A DNA stretch of 64,000 bases from Olsenella sp. An270 (GCF_002159735.1 NZ_NFJF01000005.1:62001-126000); one strand, 5' to 3'; counted from the first letter of the stretch, positions 42,574 through 51,913 are shown. The notes: generated by a model from the sequence alone, not told the origin. Numbers and translations are program-made.

Positions 42574-43815
42574 ATGGCTCAGATCAACCCGGGCAATCGC
42601 CTGTACCTGTATCAGCTGCTCTCGCGCGAGGTTGGCGTGGGCAGGCAGACGCTGCTGCCGCGCGTCGAGGAGGCGCTCGAGGCGGACGGGCTCTGCGTCG
42701 GCGACCTGGGGTGCTCGAGCATGCGAGAGCTCTGTGAGCAGCTCGGCGAGTTCGTCAAGCTGACCGTCTTCAAGAAGGGCTACGTCTACGCCACGGTGCT
42801 CGCGAACGAGGAGTACGACCGGGCGCTGGAGCAGCAGGAGCGAGCTGGCGAGAAGGCGTCGGGCGGCAAGCCGTGGAAGCGGAGGCGCGGCGCCAAGGCG
42901 CTGAAGCCCGTCAAGCCCCGGCACGTCGAGCCGGAACCGGAGCCGGAGCCCGCGCCGGAGCCCGAGCCGGAGCCGGAACCCGAGCCCACGCCGGAGCTGG
43001 AACCTGAGCTGGAACCTGAGCCGGAGCCGGAGCCCGAGCCCGAGCCGGAACCTGAGCCGGAGCCCGCGCCGGAGCCCGAGCCCGAACCATCGATCTCGCT
43101 CACCATCACCTACGTCCCGAAGCAGGCCCAGGAGCAGCCTACACAGAAGGTCCCCTCGAGGACGGCCGCCGCCCAAAGCGACCTTCCGCAGGACTTCCAT
43201 CGCGACGTCCGCTGTCCCGACGACCAGCTCAGCAAGCTCTACCAGGTTCTCCCGCCCGACGTCGACCCCATGGCGACGCTCGAGGAGGACTTCCGCGTCG
43301 CCCGCTCCACCGGAACCATCGAGGGAACGCGCAGCAACGTGACCTTCCCGCTTCGCTTCCTGCGCGCCGACGGTACCGGCCCCGTGAGGGTCTCTCTGCG
43401 TCGCTCGGCAAAGGCGGTCTCGGGGAAGCGCTGGACGCTCGCCGACGTCGACGCCGGCGAGCCGGCGGAGGTCGGCCTCGAGGGCCTAAACGAGGAGGCC
43501 GGTCCGCTCGCGAAGGCGGAGCGGCTGCTCGCCACTACCGTCCAGCTCGGATCCTGGGACGAGGCGCTGCGCAGTCTCGCCGAAAGCCTCGCCCCCGACT
43601 CCTGGGGACCCGACCGCTGCGTCCTGCGCGGCTACCTTGCGCTCACGTTCGCACGCGTGCAGGCCGAGGGTCTTCTTGGCGTATCGGAGGACGGGAGTCG
43701 CGCCTGGTTCGAGACTGGAATCCTGGCCGCAGAGGGCAAACCGCTCTACGCCAGGCTGAGCGCCTGCGAGGGCGACATTCCCTGGCGCCTGGACGGCTTC
43801 TCGACCGAGCTCTAG
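42574..43815 (+). CDS. Unknown protein with PEPEP linker, possibly DUF3825-like C-terminus
   Basis: 413 residues. The N-terminal domain (1-90) is helical and ends in [27 protein letters not shown] basic segment (about 95-120) and a Glu-Pro repeat (about 122-170, encoded by a hexanucleotide-like GAGCCG array at 42930-43090) follow. The C-terminal domain (about 205-413) includes [19 protein letters not shown] and [22 protein letters not shown], which recalls DUF3825 (NTGL-type motif); weak match. Cytosolic, no signal peptide. GAAAGAGG precedes the ATG. Codon use like its neighbours. Confidence 0.6.
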   Translation: MAQINPGNRLYLYQLLSREVGVGRQTLLPRVEEALEADGLCVGDLGCSSMRELCEQLGEFVKLTVFKKGYVYATVLANEEYDRALEQQERAGEKASGGKPWKRRRGAKALKPVKPRHVEPEPEPEPAPEPEPEPEPEPTPELEPELEPEPEPEPEPEPEPEPEPAPEPEPEPSISLTITYVPKQAQEQPTQKVPSRTAAAQSDLPQDFHRDVRCPDDQLSKLYQVLPPDVDPMATLEEDFRVARSTGTIEGTRSNVTFPLRFLRADGTGPVRVSLRRSAKAVSGKRWTLADVDAGEPAEVGLEGLNEEAGPLAKAERLLATTVQLGSWDEALRSLAESLAPDSWGPDRCVLRGYLALTFARVQAEGLLGVSEDGSRAWFETGILAAEGKPLYARLSACEGDIPWRLDGFSTEL

Positions 43816-43837
43816 AGCACTTCGGACGTCCCACTTT

Positions 43838-44068
43838 GATCAAAATGCTCGCTCGTGCAGCATTACGGGCACTTCGGGACATAAAACCGTCGTTCGTGTA
43901 GCGTGTTTTTCGCCCCAAGGGCGAATTCAGCCGTCGCTTTTCGGAAAATCCCAGTTGCAAAAATCGATTTTCAAATCGATTCCGCCGTAAGGGAGAATTT
44001 TACGCTACACGAGCGGGCATTTTGATTTTGAAACGCGCGTAATGCTGCACGAGAGACGGTTTTATGCG
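43838..44068. repeat. Four-unit palindromic intergenic element, copy C
   Basis: Half-units at 43838-43867, 43878-43904 (forward) and 44002-44028, 44038-44068 (reverse). Outer arms share CTCGTGCAGCATTACG exactly, different from the other copies. The centre holds a separate small palindrome, AATCGATTT/AAATCGATT. It fills most of the 355-bp gap between the PEPEP gene (stop at 43815) and icd; unlike copies A and B its first arm begins 22 bp after the stop. Confidence 0.85.
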
Positions 44069-44128
44069 CGCTCCCATGTGTCAGGCGCGTCTCAACTCCC
44101 CCTGCGCCGCCAGATTCTCCCAAAGCCG

Positions 44129-44137
44129 TGTTACATT
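44129..44137 (+). promoter_or_regulatory. Extended -10 promoter of icd
   Basis: TGTTACATT (TGn plus TACATT) lies 33 bp before the icd ATG, just after element C. No clear -35. Confidence 0.4.
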
Positions 44138-44170
44138 CATCCCCGTAACAGGCGACCCCCGGGAGGACCC

Positions 44171-45385
44171 ATGGCCAAGATCGAGATGAAGACCCCACTC
44201 GTCGAGATGGACGGCGACGAGATGACCCGCATTATCTGGCAGATCATCAAGGACGAGCTCATCTGCCCGTACGTTGACCTCAAGACCGAGTACTACGACC
44301 TCGGCCTCGAGCACCGCGACGAGACCGATGACCAGGTCACCGTCGACTCCGCCGAGGCCACCAAGCGCCTGGGCGTGGCCGTCAAGTGCGCCACGATCAC
44401 CCCCAACGCCGCTCGCGTGGAGGAGTACGGCCTCAAGCAGATGTGGAAGAGCCCCAACGGCACGATCCGTGCGCTGCTCGACGGCACGGTCTTCCGCGCC
44501 CCCATCGTGGTCAAGGGCATCGACCCCGTGGTGAGCTGCTGGAAGAAGCCCATCACCATCGCACGTCACGCCTATGGCGACGTCTACAAAAACTCCGAGA
44601 TGCGCATCGACGGCCCCGGCAAGGTGGAGCTCGTCTACACCGCCGCCGACGGCACCGAGCGCCGCGAGCTCGTCCACGTCTTCGACGGCCCCGGCGTAGT
44701 CCAGGGCCAGCACAACCTCGACGCCTCCATCGAGAGCTTTGCCCGCAGCTGCTTCGAGTACGCCCTCTCCACGGGTCAGGACCTGTGGTTTGCCACCAAG
44801 GACACGATCTCCAAGACTTACGACCACCGCTTCAAGGACGTCTTCGCCGACATCTACGAGGCCGAGTACCGCGAGCGCTTCGAGGCGGCCGGCATCGAGT
44901 ACTTCTACACGCTGATTGACGACGCCGTGGCCCGCGTGGTTAAGTCCGAGGGCGGCTTCATCTGGGCGTGCAAGAACTACGACGGCGACGTCATGAGCGA
45001 CATGCTGTCCTCCGCCTTCGGCAGCCTGGCAATGATGACCTCCGTGCTCGTGAGCCCGCACGGCTACTTCGAGTACGAGGCCGCGCACGGCACCGTCCAG
45101 CGCCACTACTACAAGCACCTCAAGGGCGAGCCCACGTCCACCAACTCGGTGGCCACAATCTTTGCCTGGACCGGCGCCCTGCGCAAGCGCGGCGAGCTCG
45201 ACGAGCTGCCCGAGCTCGTGAACTTTGCCAACCGCCTGGAGGCGGCCACGGTCCACACGATCGAGTCCGGCCGCATGACCGGCGACCTCGCGCGCATCAC
45301 GTCGCTGGAGAACCCGGAGACGCTCGGCACGCGCGAGTTCATCCTCGCCATCCGCGAGACCCTCGACGCCGAGGCCGCTGCCTAG
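44171..45385 (+). CDS. icd: NADP-dependent isocitrate dehydrogenase, eukaryotic-type
   Basis: 404 residues. It converts isocitrate to 2-oxoglutarate, supplying glutamate. The sequence belongs to the homodimeric eukaryote-like class: [21 protein letters not shown] start, [87 protein letters not shown] precedes the ATG. The gene stands alone; no other TCA-cycle gene is nearby, as expected in an anaerobe with an incomplete cycle. Confidence 0.96.
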   Translation: MAKIEMKTPLVEMDGDEMTRIIWQIIKDELICPYVDLKTEYYDLGLEHRDETDDQVTVDSAEATKRLGVAVKCATITPNAARVEEYGLKQMWKSPNGTIRALLDGTVFRAPIVVKGIDPVVSCWKKPITIARHAYGDVYKNSEMRIDGPGKVELVYTAADGTERRELVHVFDGPGVVQGQHNLDASIESFARSCFEYALSTGQDLWFATKDTISKTYDHRFKDVFADIYEAEYRERFEAAGIEYFYTLIDDAVARVVKSEGGFIWACKNYDGDVMSDMLSSAFGSLAMMTSVLVSPHGYFEYEAAHGTVQRHYYKHLKGEPTSTNSVATIFAWTGALRKRGELDELPELVNFANRLEAATVHTIESGRMTGDLARITSLENPETLGTREFILAIRETLDAEAAA

Positions 45386-45394
45386 CAAATGGGC

Positions 45395-45415
45395 CGAAGG
45401 GGGCCGTCCCCTTCG
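45395..45415. terminator. Hairpin between convergent icd and YdcF-like genes
   Basis: CGAAGGGG (45395-45402) pairs with CCCCTTCG (45408-45415), with the YdcF-gene stop (45417-45419) immediately beside it. The loop GCCGT and the sequence GGGGACGG recall REP-like motifs. Position suits a bidirectional terminator. Confidence 0.55.
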
Positions 45416-45416
45416 A

Positions 45417-46124
45417 CTAGATGTTCCCGACGAGGAAGTCCTTCGCGATTGCGGCGCACTCGCGCAGCGTCGCATGGGGGAGATAGAGCGGGTTGGTTGG
45501 GGCTGCCAGGCCAGACGCGCCTGGCAGCCCGTTCTTATGGGCGATTCGCAGCGCGCGATAGAGGTGGAAGTCGTTGGTAACAACGGCGACCGTCGACCCC
45601 TCGCCCACGAGCTCGGAGGAGTAACGCACGTTCTCGGCCGTGGTGGTGGATCGCTCCTCCTTGGTGATGCGTCGCGCGTCGAGCCCGTGCGCCACCAGGT
45701 ACTCCGCCATCGCGTCCGCCTCGGTCCGGGACTCGCCAAAGCCCTGGGCTCCCGAGACGATGCAGGTGGTGTCGGGGTTCTCCGCGAGATACGCCAGGGC
45801 GGCGTCGAGGCGGTAGCGCAGCGTCTCGGAGGGCGTGCCGTCGGGGCGCAGGCCGGCGCCCAGCACGACCAGGCAGTCGAGCCCCACCGGGGGACGAGCC
45901 GCCGCCGTGGTCATGATTAGCGCGCAGAGGCCGCCTGCGGCAATCGCCAGGACCAGAAGGACCGCGCAGACCACCAGCCGAACCCGTTCGACGAGCCCGG
46001 CCGCTGCGAGCGCCGCCCCCAGCGCCAGCCACACGAGGAAGAACCCTCCCGCGGGATAGAGCACGGCCATGAGCACGCCATAGGCGAGCGAGACCACCCC
46101 GATCCCAACGAGGGCGTAGGCCAT
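45417..46124 (-). CDS. YdcF/DUF218 membrane protein
   Basis: 235 residues. Four hydrophobic segments in the first 75 or so residues are followed by a DUF218 domain: LVVLGAGLRPDGTPSETLRYRLDAALAYL, SGAQGFGESRTEADAMAEYLVAHGLDARRITKEERSTTTAENVRYS and VVTNDFHLYRALRIA, all diagnostic. DUF218 proteins act in envelope metabolism or vancomycin tolerance (SanA, ElyC); exact role unknown. It ends directly at a hairpin shared with icd. It starts 9 bp after the PurF-like gene stop. Confidence 0.88.
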   Translation of the reverse strand: MAYALVGIGVVSLAYGVLMAVLYPAGGFFLVWLALGAALAAAGLVERVRLVVCAVLLVLAIAAGGLCALIMTTAAARPPVGLDCLVVLGAGLRPDGTPSETLRYRLDAALAYLAENPDTTCIVSGAQGFGESRTEADAMAEYLVAHGLDARRITKEERSTTTAENVRYSSELVGEGSTVAVVTNDFHLYRALRIAHKNGLPGASGLAAPTNPLYLPHATLRECAAIAKDFLVGNI

Positions 46125-46133
46125 GACGGACCC

Positions 46134-47555
46134 CTAGTCGCGGCCGGTCCAGCAGTAGGTGCAGATCTTCTTGCGGTCAATGCCGATGGCCTCGAGCATG
46201 CCGTCCAGGCTCTGGTACTCCAGCGAGTCGAAGCCCATCTCCTCGCAGATGGAGCGCAGCAGGCAGCGGCCGCGCTCGCTGCGCCCGTCGGCGTACTCGT
46301 CGAGGTGCTTCTCGCCCTCGTCGCCCTCGAGCTCGCGGACCTTGCGGCGCGCGATGAGCTCGTACTCGGAGCGGCTGCGGGAGAACGAGAGGAACTTGCA
46401 GCCGTACATGATCGGCGGGCACGCCGAGCGCATGTGGACCTCGGCGACGCCGGTACCGCGCAGGAAGTCGATCGTCTCGCGCATCTGCGTGCCGCGCACG
46501 ATCGAGTCGTCCACGAGCAGCAGGCGCTTGTCACGGATGAGCTCGGGGACCGGAATCTGCTTCATCTTGGCGACGCGGTTGCGGACCTCCTGGTTGGCAG
46601 GCATGAAGGAGCGCGGCCACGTGGGCGTGTACTTCACGAACGGACGCGCGAGCGGCACCCCGGACTCGTTGGCGTAGCCGATGCCGTGCGGCAGGCCCGA
46701 GTCGGGCATGCCGGCGACGTAGTCGACCTCGGGGAGCAGCCCCGCGGCACGCTCATCGCGAGCCATGATGGCGCCGTTGCGGTAGCGCATGCACTCAACG
46801 TTGACGCCCTCGTAGTTGGAGTTGGGGTAGCCGTAGTAGACCCACAGGAACGCACAGATGCGCATCTCGTCGCGCGCGGCGGAGAGCGTCTCGTAGCCAT
46901 CGGCGGTGACCTTCACGATCTCCGCAGAGCCCAGCTCGTACTCGTCGGCGTAGCCGAGCTTTCCGTAGGCGAAGGACTCGAAGGACACGCAGTAGCCGTC
47001 ATCGTCCTTGCCAATGAGCACCGGCAGGCGGCCCATCTTGTCGCGCGCGGCGATGAGCTCGCCGGACTCGGTCATGATCAGCAGCGTGAGCGAGCCCTCG
47101 ATCTGGTCCTGCGCGTAGCGGATGCCCTCGACGATGCTCGCCTGGGTGTTGACCAGCGCCGCCACGAGCTCGTTGACGTTCACCTCGCCGGAGCTCTGCG
47201 CCATGAACTGGTGGCCGTCCTTCTCGAAGCGCGCCACCAGCTCGTCGATGTTGGCGATCGCGCCCACCGTGGAGATGGCATAGACGCCCAGGTGGGAGCG
47301 AACGAGCAGCGGCTGCGGGTCGTTGTCGGAGATGCAGCCAACGCCGCACGTGCCCGAAAGGGCGGGCAGGTCGTGCTCGAACTTGGTGCGGAACGGCGTG
47401 TTCTCGATGGAGTGGATCTGGCGGTTGAAGCCGCCGCCCTCGCGGCAGGTGACCATCCCCGCGCGGCGAGTTCCGAGGTGAGAGTGGTAGTCGACGCCAA
47501 AGAACACGTCCAGTGCCACGTCGCGACAAGAAACCGCGCCGAAAAATGCTCCCAT
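46134..47555 (-). CDS. PurF-type amidophosphoribosyltransferase paralogue lacking the N-terminal Cys
   Basis: 473 residues. The C-terminal phosphoribosyltransferase domain has a complete PRPP loop (LLLVDDSIVRGTQMRETIDFLR), and the N-terminal half follows the class II glutaminase fold (FFGVDYHSHLGTRRAGMVT). PurF enzymes need Cys at position 1 of the mature chain; here the start is MGAFFGAVSCRD, so the nucleophile is replaced by Gly. The strong GGGGAGG before the ATG at 47555 rules out a longer form. Probably a known uncharacterised paralogue group rather than the purine enzyme. No pur genes nearby. Confidence 0.82.
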   Translation of the reverse strand: MGAFFGAVSCRDVALDVFFGVDYHSHLGTRRAGMVTCREGGGFNRQIHSIENTPFRTKFEHDLPALSGTCGVGCISDNDPQPLLVRSHLGVYAISTVGAIANIDELVARFEKDGHQFMAQSSGEVNVNELVAALVNTQASIVEGIRYAQDQIEGSLTLLIMTESGELIAARDKMGRLPVLIGKDDDGYCVSFESFAYGKLGYADEYELGSAEIVKVTADGYETLSAARDEMRICAFLWVYYGYPNSNYEGVNVECMRYRNGAIMARDERAAGLLPEVDYVAGMPDSGLPHGIGYANESGVPLARPFVKYTPTWPRSFMPANQEVRNRVAKMKQIPVPELIRDKRLLLVDDSIVRGTQMRETIDFLRGTGVAEVHMRSACPPIMYGCKFLSFSRSRSEYELIARRKVRELEGDEGEKHLDEYADGRSERGRCLLRSICEEMGFDSLEYQSLDGMLEAIGIDRKKICTYCWTGRD

Positions 47556-47572
47556 ACAACCTCCCCGTCTTC

Positions 47573-47594
47573 CGCGGCCGCACGAGCGGCCGCG
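47573..47594. promoter_or_regulatory. Hairpin in the leader of the PurF-like gene
   Basis: CGCGGCCGC (47573-47581) and GCGGCCGCG (47586-47594) form a perfect 9-bp stem with loop ACGA, 18 bp before the start codon on the minus strand. It may be an attenuator or simply a structured leader. The rest of the 234-bp divergent gap shows no gene. Confidence 0.35.
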
Positions 47595-47789
47595 TGTCAG
47601 TCTACGGGAGAAGTATACGTCGAGACCCGGCCCGTCCGTAGCCCCAAAGGAATCCGTGCCGCTCTCTGTTTCGAATTCGTGTTGATGGCCTCCCACACAC
47701 GGTGCCGTTCGCGCGTCGGAACTAGTATTTCGGTAGATGTGGAGCCGACTGCCAAGATGCCGACGCCACCTGGGAGAAAGAGGTCTTTC

Positions 47790-48890
47790 ATGAAGCGTTT
47801 GCGTGCAATGCGAGAGCCCCTGAAGTATGTCCAGGGCAAGGGCGCCCTGCTCAAGTTCACCGAGGAAATGGGCTACATGGGCCATCGCTGGCTCTTCGTC
47901 TGCTCCAAGAGCGGCTACAAGGCGTGTCACGAGAAGATTGAGCAGAGCTTCGAAGACACCGGGTCTGATGACTACCGCCGCTACGAGATCTTCGGGGGCA
48001 TCTCCAGCAAGGGCGAGATCGCCAAGATGCAGGCCATCGTCGAGCAGGACGAGATCGACACCGTAGTCGCCGTCGGGGGCGGCTCGGCCGTCGACACCGC
48101 CAAGGCGACCGCCTACTACACGGGCAAGCACGTCGTGATCATCCCGACCGTCGCCGCGACCGACGCCCCCTGCACCGGCCTCTCCGTCATCTACAACGAC
48201 GACGGCACCTTCGACAAGTACCTCTTCTACCCCACCAACCCCGACGCCGTGATGGTCGACAGCGAGGTGATTGCCAACGCACCCGTGAGCTTCCTGGTGG
48301 CTGGGATGGGCGACGCGCTGGGCACCTACTTCGAGGGCCGCGCCTCCATCCGCACCGAGTCCCCCAGCCTCGAGGGCACCGGCATCACCCGCGCCGGCAT
48401 GGCCCTGGCGCGCCTGTGCTACGAGACCCTGCGCGATTACGGCTCCCAGGCCATCGCCGCATGCGAGAAGAACGTGGTCACCCCGGCTCTCGACGCAATC
48501 ATCGAGGCCAACGTATACCTGTCCGGCGTGGGCGCCGACAACGTCAACTGCGCGGCCGCGCACTCCTTCTACAACGGCCTCACCGCGCTCGGCGGCCACA
48601 GCGCGCCGCACGGCTGCTGCGTGGCCTTCGGCACGCTGGTCCAGCTGGTCCTCGAGGGTGTCTCGCAGGACGAGTTCGACGAGGTCCAGGACTTCTGCCT
48701 TGAGGTCGGCCTGCCCGTGACCCTTGAGGAGCTGGGCGTCACCACCGACGAGCAGATCCACACGATCGCCGAGAACGCCTGCGCCCCCGGAGAGACGATT
48801 CACAACCTGGCGGGCGACGTCACGCCCGACGAGCTGCACGCGGCCATCGTCGCCGCCGACGCCCTGGGCCGCAAGGTACTCGGCAAGTAG
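47790..48890 (+). CDS. gldA: Glycerol dehydrogenase
   Basis: 366 residues, the usual GldA length. Zn-dependent, NAD-linked oxidation of glycerol to dihydroxyacetone. VAVGGGSAVDTAKATAYYTG is the NAD site; TVAATDAPCTGLSVIYNDDG, GMGDALGTYFEG (metal Asp) and HSFYNGLTALGGHSAPHG (metal His pair) are all conserved. The ATG at 47790 follows AGAAAGAGG; in-frame upstream starts have no ribosome-binding site. Divergent from the PurF-like gene. Ends at a strong hairpin. Confidence 0.93.
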   Translation: MKRLRAMREPLKYVQGKGALLKFTEEMGYMGHRWLFVCSKSGYKACHEKIEQSFEDTGSDDYRRYEIFGGISSKGEIAKMQAIVEQDEIDTVVAVGGGSAVDTAKATAYYTGKHVVIIPTVAATDAPCTGLSVIYNDDGTFDKYLFYPTNPDAVMVDSEVIANAPVSFLVAGMGDALGTYFEGRASIRTESPSLEGTGITRAGMALARLCYETLRDYGSQAIAACEKNVVTPALDAIIEANVYLSGVGADNVNCAAAHSFYNGLTALGGHSAPHGCCVAFGTLVQLVLEGVSQDEFDEVQDFCLEVGLPVTLEELGVTTDEQIHTIAENACAPGETIHNLAGDVTPDELHAAIVAADALGRKVLGK

Positions 48891-48911
48891 CAGCAGGCAA
48901 CACAAAGAACC

Positions 48912-48955
48912 GCGAGAGGGCGCCCGGCACCGATGCGTGCGGGGTGCCCTCTCGC
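48912..48955 (+). terminator. Hairpin after glycerol dehydrogenase
   Basis: GCGAGAGGGCGCCC (48912-48925) pairs with GGGTGCCCTCTCGC (48942-48955), 14 bp with one wobble. No U-tract. Located 21 bp after the gldA stop. Confidence 0.6.
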
Positions 48956-49014
48956 AAGACGGTGGCGCACTTGCGGTATGCTGGGGTCACAGCAGTCGCG
49001 GCCAAGGAGGCGCC

Positions 49015-50208
49015 ATGGCAGACGAGAAGTGCGTGCTGGTCGGACAGTCGGGCGGTCCCACCGCCGCCATCAACGCGAGCCTGGCGGGCGTCATCTCCGC
49101 AGGCATGGACGCTGGCGCCCGCGTCGTGGGTATGCGCTACGGCATCCAGGGGTTTCTCGGCGGGCGCTCCGTCGAGCTGAGCCGTTCCTTCGGCGACCCC
49201 CGCGACCTGGAGCTGCTGCGCAACACCCCGTCGAGCTGGCTCGGGAGCTGCCGCTACAAGCTCCCCGACCCCGCCGACGACGAGGCGACCTACCAGCGTC
49301 TCTTTGACCGCTTCCGCGAGCTCGGCGCCGACGCCGTCCTCTACATCGGCGGCAACGACTCCATGGACACGATCGCCAAGCTCGGCGCCTACGGCCGCGA
49401 GTACGGCAGCGACATCCGCTTCATCGGCGTGCCCAAGACCATCGACAACGACCTCGTGCAGACCGACCACACTCCCGGCTATGGCAGCGCCGCGCGCTTT
49501 GTTGCCACCGCCATGCGCGAGATCGCCTGCGACGCGAACGTCTACGACCTCAAGAGCGTCACGTTCGTTGAGATCATGGGCCGCGACGCCGGTTGGCTGG
49601 CCGCGGCCTCCGCGCTCGCCAACCCCGACATCGTGCTCCTGCCCGAGGCCCCGCTCGACGAGGCCGCGCTGCTGGCGCGCATCTCCGAGCTGCTGGCGCA
49701 GAAGAACACCGTGATGGTGGGCGTGAGCGAGGGCGTGCGCACGCCGGACGGACGGCTGGTCTGCGAGGCCGCCGCCATCGCGGAGGGCGTGGGCGTCGAC
49801 GAGTTTGGTCACCTCGCCACCCTCTCCGGGGCTGCGCGCTACCTCGCCGCGCTCGCGAAGGAGCGGCTCCACTGCAAGACGCGCGCCGTCGAGCTCTCCA
49901 CCCTGCAGCGCTGCGCGAGCTACGTGGCCAGCGAGGTCGACCTCGACGAGGCCTTCGAGCTGGGCCGCGCCGGCGTGCGCGCGGCGCTTGCCGGCGAGAC
50001 CACCAAGATGTGCGCCCTCGAGCGCGTGAGCGACGACCCCTACGAGGTGCGCACCAGGCTCGTGGACGTGCTCTCCGTGGCCAACCAGGTCAAGCACGTC
50101 CCGCGCACGTGGATCACCGAGGACGGCATGGGCGTCACCGACGAGCTGCTCGCCTACATGCGCCCGCTCGTAGACTGGATTCCCATCGAGCTCGCGTCCC
50201 TCGACTGA
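49015..50208 (+). CDS. Phosphofructokinase, probably PPi-dependent
   Basis: 397 residues, PFK-A superfamily. VGQSGGPTAAINASLAG starts the phosphate loop. The residues that set donor choice are GGNDS (112-116) and PKTIDND (140-146). ATP-type PFK has Gly at both key sites (GGDGS, PGTIDND), whereas Asp-115 and Lys-141 here match the pyrophosphate-dependent type. AAGGAGG precedes the ATG at 49015. A PPi-using glycolysis would link with the family II pyrophosphatase at 39308, but that is inference. Confidence 0.88.
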   Translation: MADEKCVLVGQSGGPTAAINASLAGVISAGMDAGARVVGMRYGIQGFLGGRSVELSRSFGDPRDLELLRNTPSSWLGSCRYKLPDPADDEATYQRLFDRFRELGADAVLYIGGNDSMDTIAKLGAYGREYGSDIRFIGVPKTIDNDLVQTDHTPGYGSAARFVATAMREIACDANVYDLKSVTFVEIMGRDAGWLAAASALANPDIVLLPEAPLDEAALLARISELLAQKNTVMVGVSEGVRTPDGRLVCEAAAIAEGVGVDEFGHLATLSGAARYLAALAKERLHCKTRAVELSTLQRCASYVASEVDLDEAFELGRAGVRAALAGETTKMCALERVSDDPYEVRTRLVDVLSVANQVKHVPRTWITEDGMGVTDELLAYMRPLVDWIPIELASLD

Positions 50209-50215
50209 GGCGCGC

Positions 50216-50632
50216 CTACCTCTGCAGGTGCATGCAGGTCTGCGTGGCGCGGGCGACGGGCGTGCCCAGCTCGTCGGTCACGTAGCAGGTGTAGAACGCC
50301 AGCGTGCGGCCGTTCTTGTCGACGTCCGCCGTGGCGATGAGCTTCTCGCCCTTGGCCGCGCTCATGAACTCGATGTTGCTGCTCACGGACACGGTCACGG
50401 ACTCGCCAACGTTGGACGCCACGGCAAACGCTAGGTCGGCCACCGTGAAGATGGCGCCGCCCATCACACCGCCCTTCTCGTTGCGATGCCCCGGCGTGAT
50501 GTCAAACTCGGTGACCGCATGCCCGCGGGCGGCCTCCACCACGCGACAGCCGCAGGCGTCGGTGGCAAAGTGGTCGTTCTTGAAGACGGCCTGGACCTCC
50601 TCGAGGGAGGCGTTCTCGTCTATCAGCGCCAT
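50216..50632 (-). CDS. Hotdog-fold thioesterase (PaaI-like)
   Basis: 138 residues, single hotdog domain. HRNEKGGVMGGAIFTVADLAFAVASN is the typical PaaI active-site helix region; VSVSSNIEFMSAAKGEKLIATADV follows. Likely hydrolyses an acyl-CoA; substrate unknown. Its start overlaps the end of the pentapeptide-like gene by 10 bases, forming a three-gene minus-strand operon with that and the ArsC-like gene. Confidence 0.85.
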   Translation of the reverse strand: MALIDENASLEEVQAVFKNDHFATDACGCRVVEAARGHAVTEFDITPGHRNEKGGVMGGAIFTVADLAFAVASNVGESVTVSVSSNIEFMSAAKGEKLIATADVDKNGRTLAFYTCYVTDELGTPVARATQTCMHLQR

Positions 50633-51303
50633 TCGTCCTCCTTGATCTTGATGCCGAGAAGCCCCATGAGCTCCGCGGCCTGGTCGGGGTCTATAACGGC
50701 ACCGCGCAGCTCGCGCAGGTCGCTCGAGACGCGCAGCCCGGCGATGTCGCAGGTGGAGAGGTCCACGCCGGAGAGGCTCGTGCGGAAGAACGTGGCACGC
50801 GAGAGGTCGCAGCGGTCCAGCGCGAGGTGGCGCAGGCGCGTGACGTGGAAGCTCGCCTCCGAGAGCTTGGTCTCACTCGCCGCGAGCTGGTCGACGGAGG
50901 CCTCCGAGAGGTCGGCATAGGCGAGCTGGCTGTCCACGAGGGAGACGCCGGAGAGGCGACCCTTGAGGAAGGAGAGCCCCGGCGCCGAACACGAGCGGAA
51001 GTCCACGCGGTTGAGCCAGCTGCGCCCCAGGTCGCAGCGCACGAAGCGGCAGCCCGAGAAGAGCACGTCGGTGAACGTGCAGTTGGAGAGGTTCACCCGC
51101 TCAAACGTGCAACTGCGGAAGGCAACGTTCTCAAAGACGGTGCCGTCCGCCGCGACGTCCGCGAGCTCGAGGCCCGTGAACGCCGTGTTGGCCACGTGCG
51201 CGTCCGGTGTCGTCAGCGCGGCGAGAAGCCCGTCCTTGCTCAGGTTGCATCCCAGGTCGTCGCGCACCTGCGCAAAGCGCCTGACCTGCCGCAGGCGCGC
51301 CAT
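50623..51303 (-). CDS. Pentapeptide-repeat-like protein
   Basis: 226 residues. From about residue 40 to 190 it follows the A(D/N)LXX-type pentapeptide periodicity (FENVAFRSCTFERVNLSNCTFTDVLFSGCRFVRCDLGRSWLNRVDF), predicting a right-handed quadrilateral beta-helix. Such proteins can mimic DNA and protect gyrase, but most have no assigned role. The N-terminal 35 residues are helical and basic. ATG overlaps the ArsC-like stop by one base (TAATG). Confidence 0.82.
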   Translation of the reverse strand: MARLRQVRRFAQVRDDLGCNLSKDGLLAALTTPDAHVANTAFTGLELADVAADGTVFENVAFRSCTFERVNLSNCTFTDVLFSGCRFVRCDLGRSWLNRVDFRSCSAPGLSFLKGRLSGVSLVDSQLAYADLSEASVDQLAASETKLSEASFHVTRLRHLALDRCDLSRATFFRTSLSGVDLSTCDIAGLRVSSDLRELRGAVIDPDQAAELMGLLGIKIKEDEWR

Positions 51304-51665
51304 TACAGCAGCGCCTTCTCCCACTCAGCCTCGCGGAAGCCCACGAGCACGAAGTCCTCGCCCACGACGATCGGCCGCTTGACCAGCATCCCGTTCTCGG
51401 CGAGAAGGGCGAACGCCTTCGCGTCCGACATGCCGGCGTCGAGCTGCGCCTTGATGTTGCGCTCACGGTAGAGCACGCCGCTCGTGTTGAAGAAGCGGCG
51501 CACGGGGAGGCCGGAGCGCTCCTGCCAGGCGGCGAGCTCCTCGGCCGTCGGGTTGTCCTCGACGATGTGGCGGTCGATGTACGCGACGCCATGCGCGTCC
51601 AGCCACGCCTTAGCGCGCTTGCAGGTACTGCACTTCGGATACTCAACAAACAGCACGTCAGACAT
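51303..51665 (-). CDS. ArsC/Spx-family thioredoxin-fold protein
   Basis: 120 residues, YffB/Spx/ArsC branch. CSTC redox motif near residue 12 (VEYPKCSTCKRAKAWLDAHG), then NTSGVLYRERNIKAQL, LLAENGMLVKRPIVVGEDFVLVGFREAEW, as in ArsC-like reductases. It could be an arsenate reductase-like or Spx-like regulator; the CxxC favours redox activity. GAAAGGAC precedes the ATG. First gene of a minus-strand operon with the pentapeptide and thioesterase genes. Confidence 0.88.
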   Translation of the reverse strand: MSDVLFVEYPKCSTCKRAKAWLDAHGVAYIDRHIVEDNPTAEELAAWQERSGLPVRRFFNTSGVLYRERNIKAQLDAGMSDAKAFALLAENGMLVKRPIVVGEDFVLVGFREAEWEKALL

Positions 51666-51756
51666 GGCGGGTCCTTTCTCGCGGTCAGTGGCTCCAAGTG
51701 TAGCAAGCTCTGCGAGCGCACAAGGCGCCGTTTCTGGTGAGCGTTTCGGACTCAAT

Positions 51757-51909
51757 CTGCCCTGAAAGCCGACTTGTGAACAGATTTGGCCCTCGAGTAC
51801 TCTCAATATCATTTATACAATTAAGATTACCTGCGGTTTTCCTACCGGTCGTAGACTGAACGGCCGCCCTCCGCTCGCCAATCTATTCACAAGTCGGCTT
51901 TCAAGGCAG
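51757..51909. repeat. 153-bp element with 32-33 bp terminal inverted repeats
   Basis: Arms 51757-51789 and 51878-51909 match at about 29 of 32 positions and share GAAAGCCGACTTGTGAA. The 88-bp centre is AT-rich at first (CTCAATATCATTTATACAAT) and codes for nothing. It lies between the divergent ArsC-like and HNH genes. It has the shape of a MITE or a large cruciform; no second copy is in the window. Confidence 0.75.
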
Positions 51910-51913
51910 GTCC

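Noticed and set aside
42930-43090. GAGCCG-type repeat as CRISPR
   Set aside because: In-frame Glu-Pro coding repeat without spacers.
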